Below are positions 63,380-64,000 of a stretch of 64,000 bases of DNA, piece after piece. The notes under the pieces are model-generated. The model saw only the letters and a program-made list of their open reading frames with translations. It had not been told where the DNA came from and did not search any database. The first letter of the stretch is position 1, and each line of letters starts with the position of its first letter. The DNA comes from an uncultured Acetobacterium sp. (lineage in GTDB: Bacteria; Bacillota; Clostridia; Eubacteriales; Eubacteriaceae): positions 1,054,001 through 1,118,000 of the forward strand of contig NZ_OY760905.1 in assembly GCF_963664135.1 (NCBI RefSeq), read 5' to 3'. Made by a program: the position numbers and the translations under genes.

Positions 63380-64000
63380 TTAGAATAATTTAATTTCCAG
63401 ATCGATCGGTTTAAACTCCGTTCCGTCACCGGTGTAATATTTACTGAATAATTCATAATATTGCAATCTCAAGGCCTGAATTGAAACAATCAAGCCCTCC
63501 AGTAAAATAATAAACAGATTTGCAATAATCAATATTCCGGCACTGATGACGCCGTTTTGCGCCATCGCGGCCAGTGTCTGAAAGGCCATAAACAGCCCAA
63601 CATGGGTCAGGGCAAAAGCGCCGATTCTGATAAATGAAAGCGTATTGCTCAACATCCCCAAGAGCATCTCAAAAATTTCAAAGCCGCCTTCAACATAATA
63701 TTCCGATACCTCGTTCTCATATAGCGGCTTTCGTTTTGATAAATAATTTGCCAATGGCTCCCGGATTAGGACAATAAAGATCATCAGAATTATCACTCCG
63801 ATTAAGATCGGATTCATGATCTGGGCATTCGGAATCACCCCTAAATTCAATCCCACCAGACCTAAAATTGAGAGATATAAAATAAATCCGCAAATACCAT
63901 TTTTCCCAAAAATACCTTCTTTAATTTCCTTTTTCCTGAGCTTATTAATAATACTGTAAACATAAGCCAGAAAGAGCAAGAGCATCCCCACAATCACGGC
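63380..64000 (-). CDS. atpI: V-type ATP synthase subunit I, C-terminal part (runs off the window)
   Basis: The C-terminal roughly 205 residues of the large membrane subunit a/I that conducts ions past the rotor. Helices carry SNTLSFIRIGAFALTHVGLF, with the conserved pore arginine, and EGLIVSIQALRLQYYELFSK. The gene continues past 64000, so its start is not visible. It is upstream of atpK by 8 bp. A subunit C gene, usually part of such operons, is not in the visible portion and may lie further upstream. Confidence 0.95.
   Translation of the reverse strand, partial: AVIVGMLLLFLAYVYSIINKLRKKEIKEGIFGKNGICGFILYLSILGLVGLNLGVIPNAQIMNPILIGVIILMIFIVLIREPLANYLSKRKPLYENEVSEYYVEGGFEIFEMLLGMLSNTLSFIRIGAFALTHVGLFMAFQTLAAMAQNGVISAGILIIANLFIILLEGLIVSIQALRLQYYELFSKYYTGDGTEFKPIDLEIKLF

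Noticed and set aside
1..64000. CRISPR arrays, prophage, insertion sequences, tRNA or rRNA genes
   Set aside because: No repeat-spacer array, transposase, phage structural gene or recognisable tRNA/rRNA was seen on either strand.

Overview
The window looks like a chromosome segment of an acetogenic Clostridia of the Eubacteriaceae, most likely Acetobacterium or a close relative. The evidence is a three-component corrinoid O-demethylase/methyltransferase operon whose component sizes match the Acetobacterium dehalogenans enzymes, a V-type ATPase of the Firmicutes layout, selenium genes, a glmS ribozyme, Firmicutes-style promoters and AT-rich intergenic DNA. No phage, insertion sequence, CRISPR array, rRNA or tRNA gene was recognised. 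The species call is inference.

Layout: 0-6 kb holds a MerR-type regulator, an EcsC-family protein, and a methyltransferase operon (MT II, corrinoid protein, MT I) facing a TetR-type regulator across a 600 bp control region. 6-24.6 kb is signalling and envelope: a DUF4153 membrane protein, an ABC-sensor/EAL protein, a subtilase with ChW repeats, YbaK, a PspA/GIDE pair, a large chemoreceptor preceded by a 23-codon leader ORF, small orphan proteins and a REC-GAF-PAS-GGDEF protein. 24.9-29.7 kb is the pstSCAB-phoU operon with a possible PhoP box. 29.7-32.4 kb carries a small HD hydrolase, a Nudix protein and a DbpA-type helicase. 32.6-34.5 kb is a graveyard: a frameshifted MFS gene, a TetR tail and a rex fragment. 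34.6-41 kb holds a four-gene ABC importer with a DUF3798 lipoprotein, divergent from a double-cubane-cluster reductase. 41-44.3 kb is a partly decayed selenium/dehydratase-activase cluster in which selD and a DUF3343 gene remain intact. 44.7-51.5 kb is cell-wall supply (glmS with its ribozyme, glmM), mnmA, and an unusual GatD-like/MurT-like pair. 51.6-58.2 kb has a K+ channel, GIY-YIG protein, zinc-ribbon protein, M29 aminopeptidase, GlnRS, phenylacetate-CoA ligase and an ACT protein. 58.2-64 kb is a V-type ATPase operon (I-K-F-E-A-B-D) running off the right edge.

Most notable: (1) the GatD-like/MurT-like pair keeps the MurT ATP site and zinc ribbon but appears to have lost all three glutaminase-related catalytic residues, suggesting a different amine donor for D-Glu modification; (2) the double-cubane reductase and its divergent private-looking importer are a candidate uncharacterised uptake-and-reduction system; (3) near-identical promoter/operator modules precede the selenium cluster and the dead rex gene; (4) at least six decayed loci are confined to accessory genes while every core gene reads open, so the frameshifts are more likely real decay than sequencing noise.
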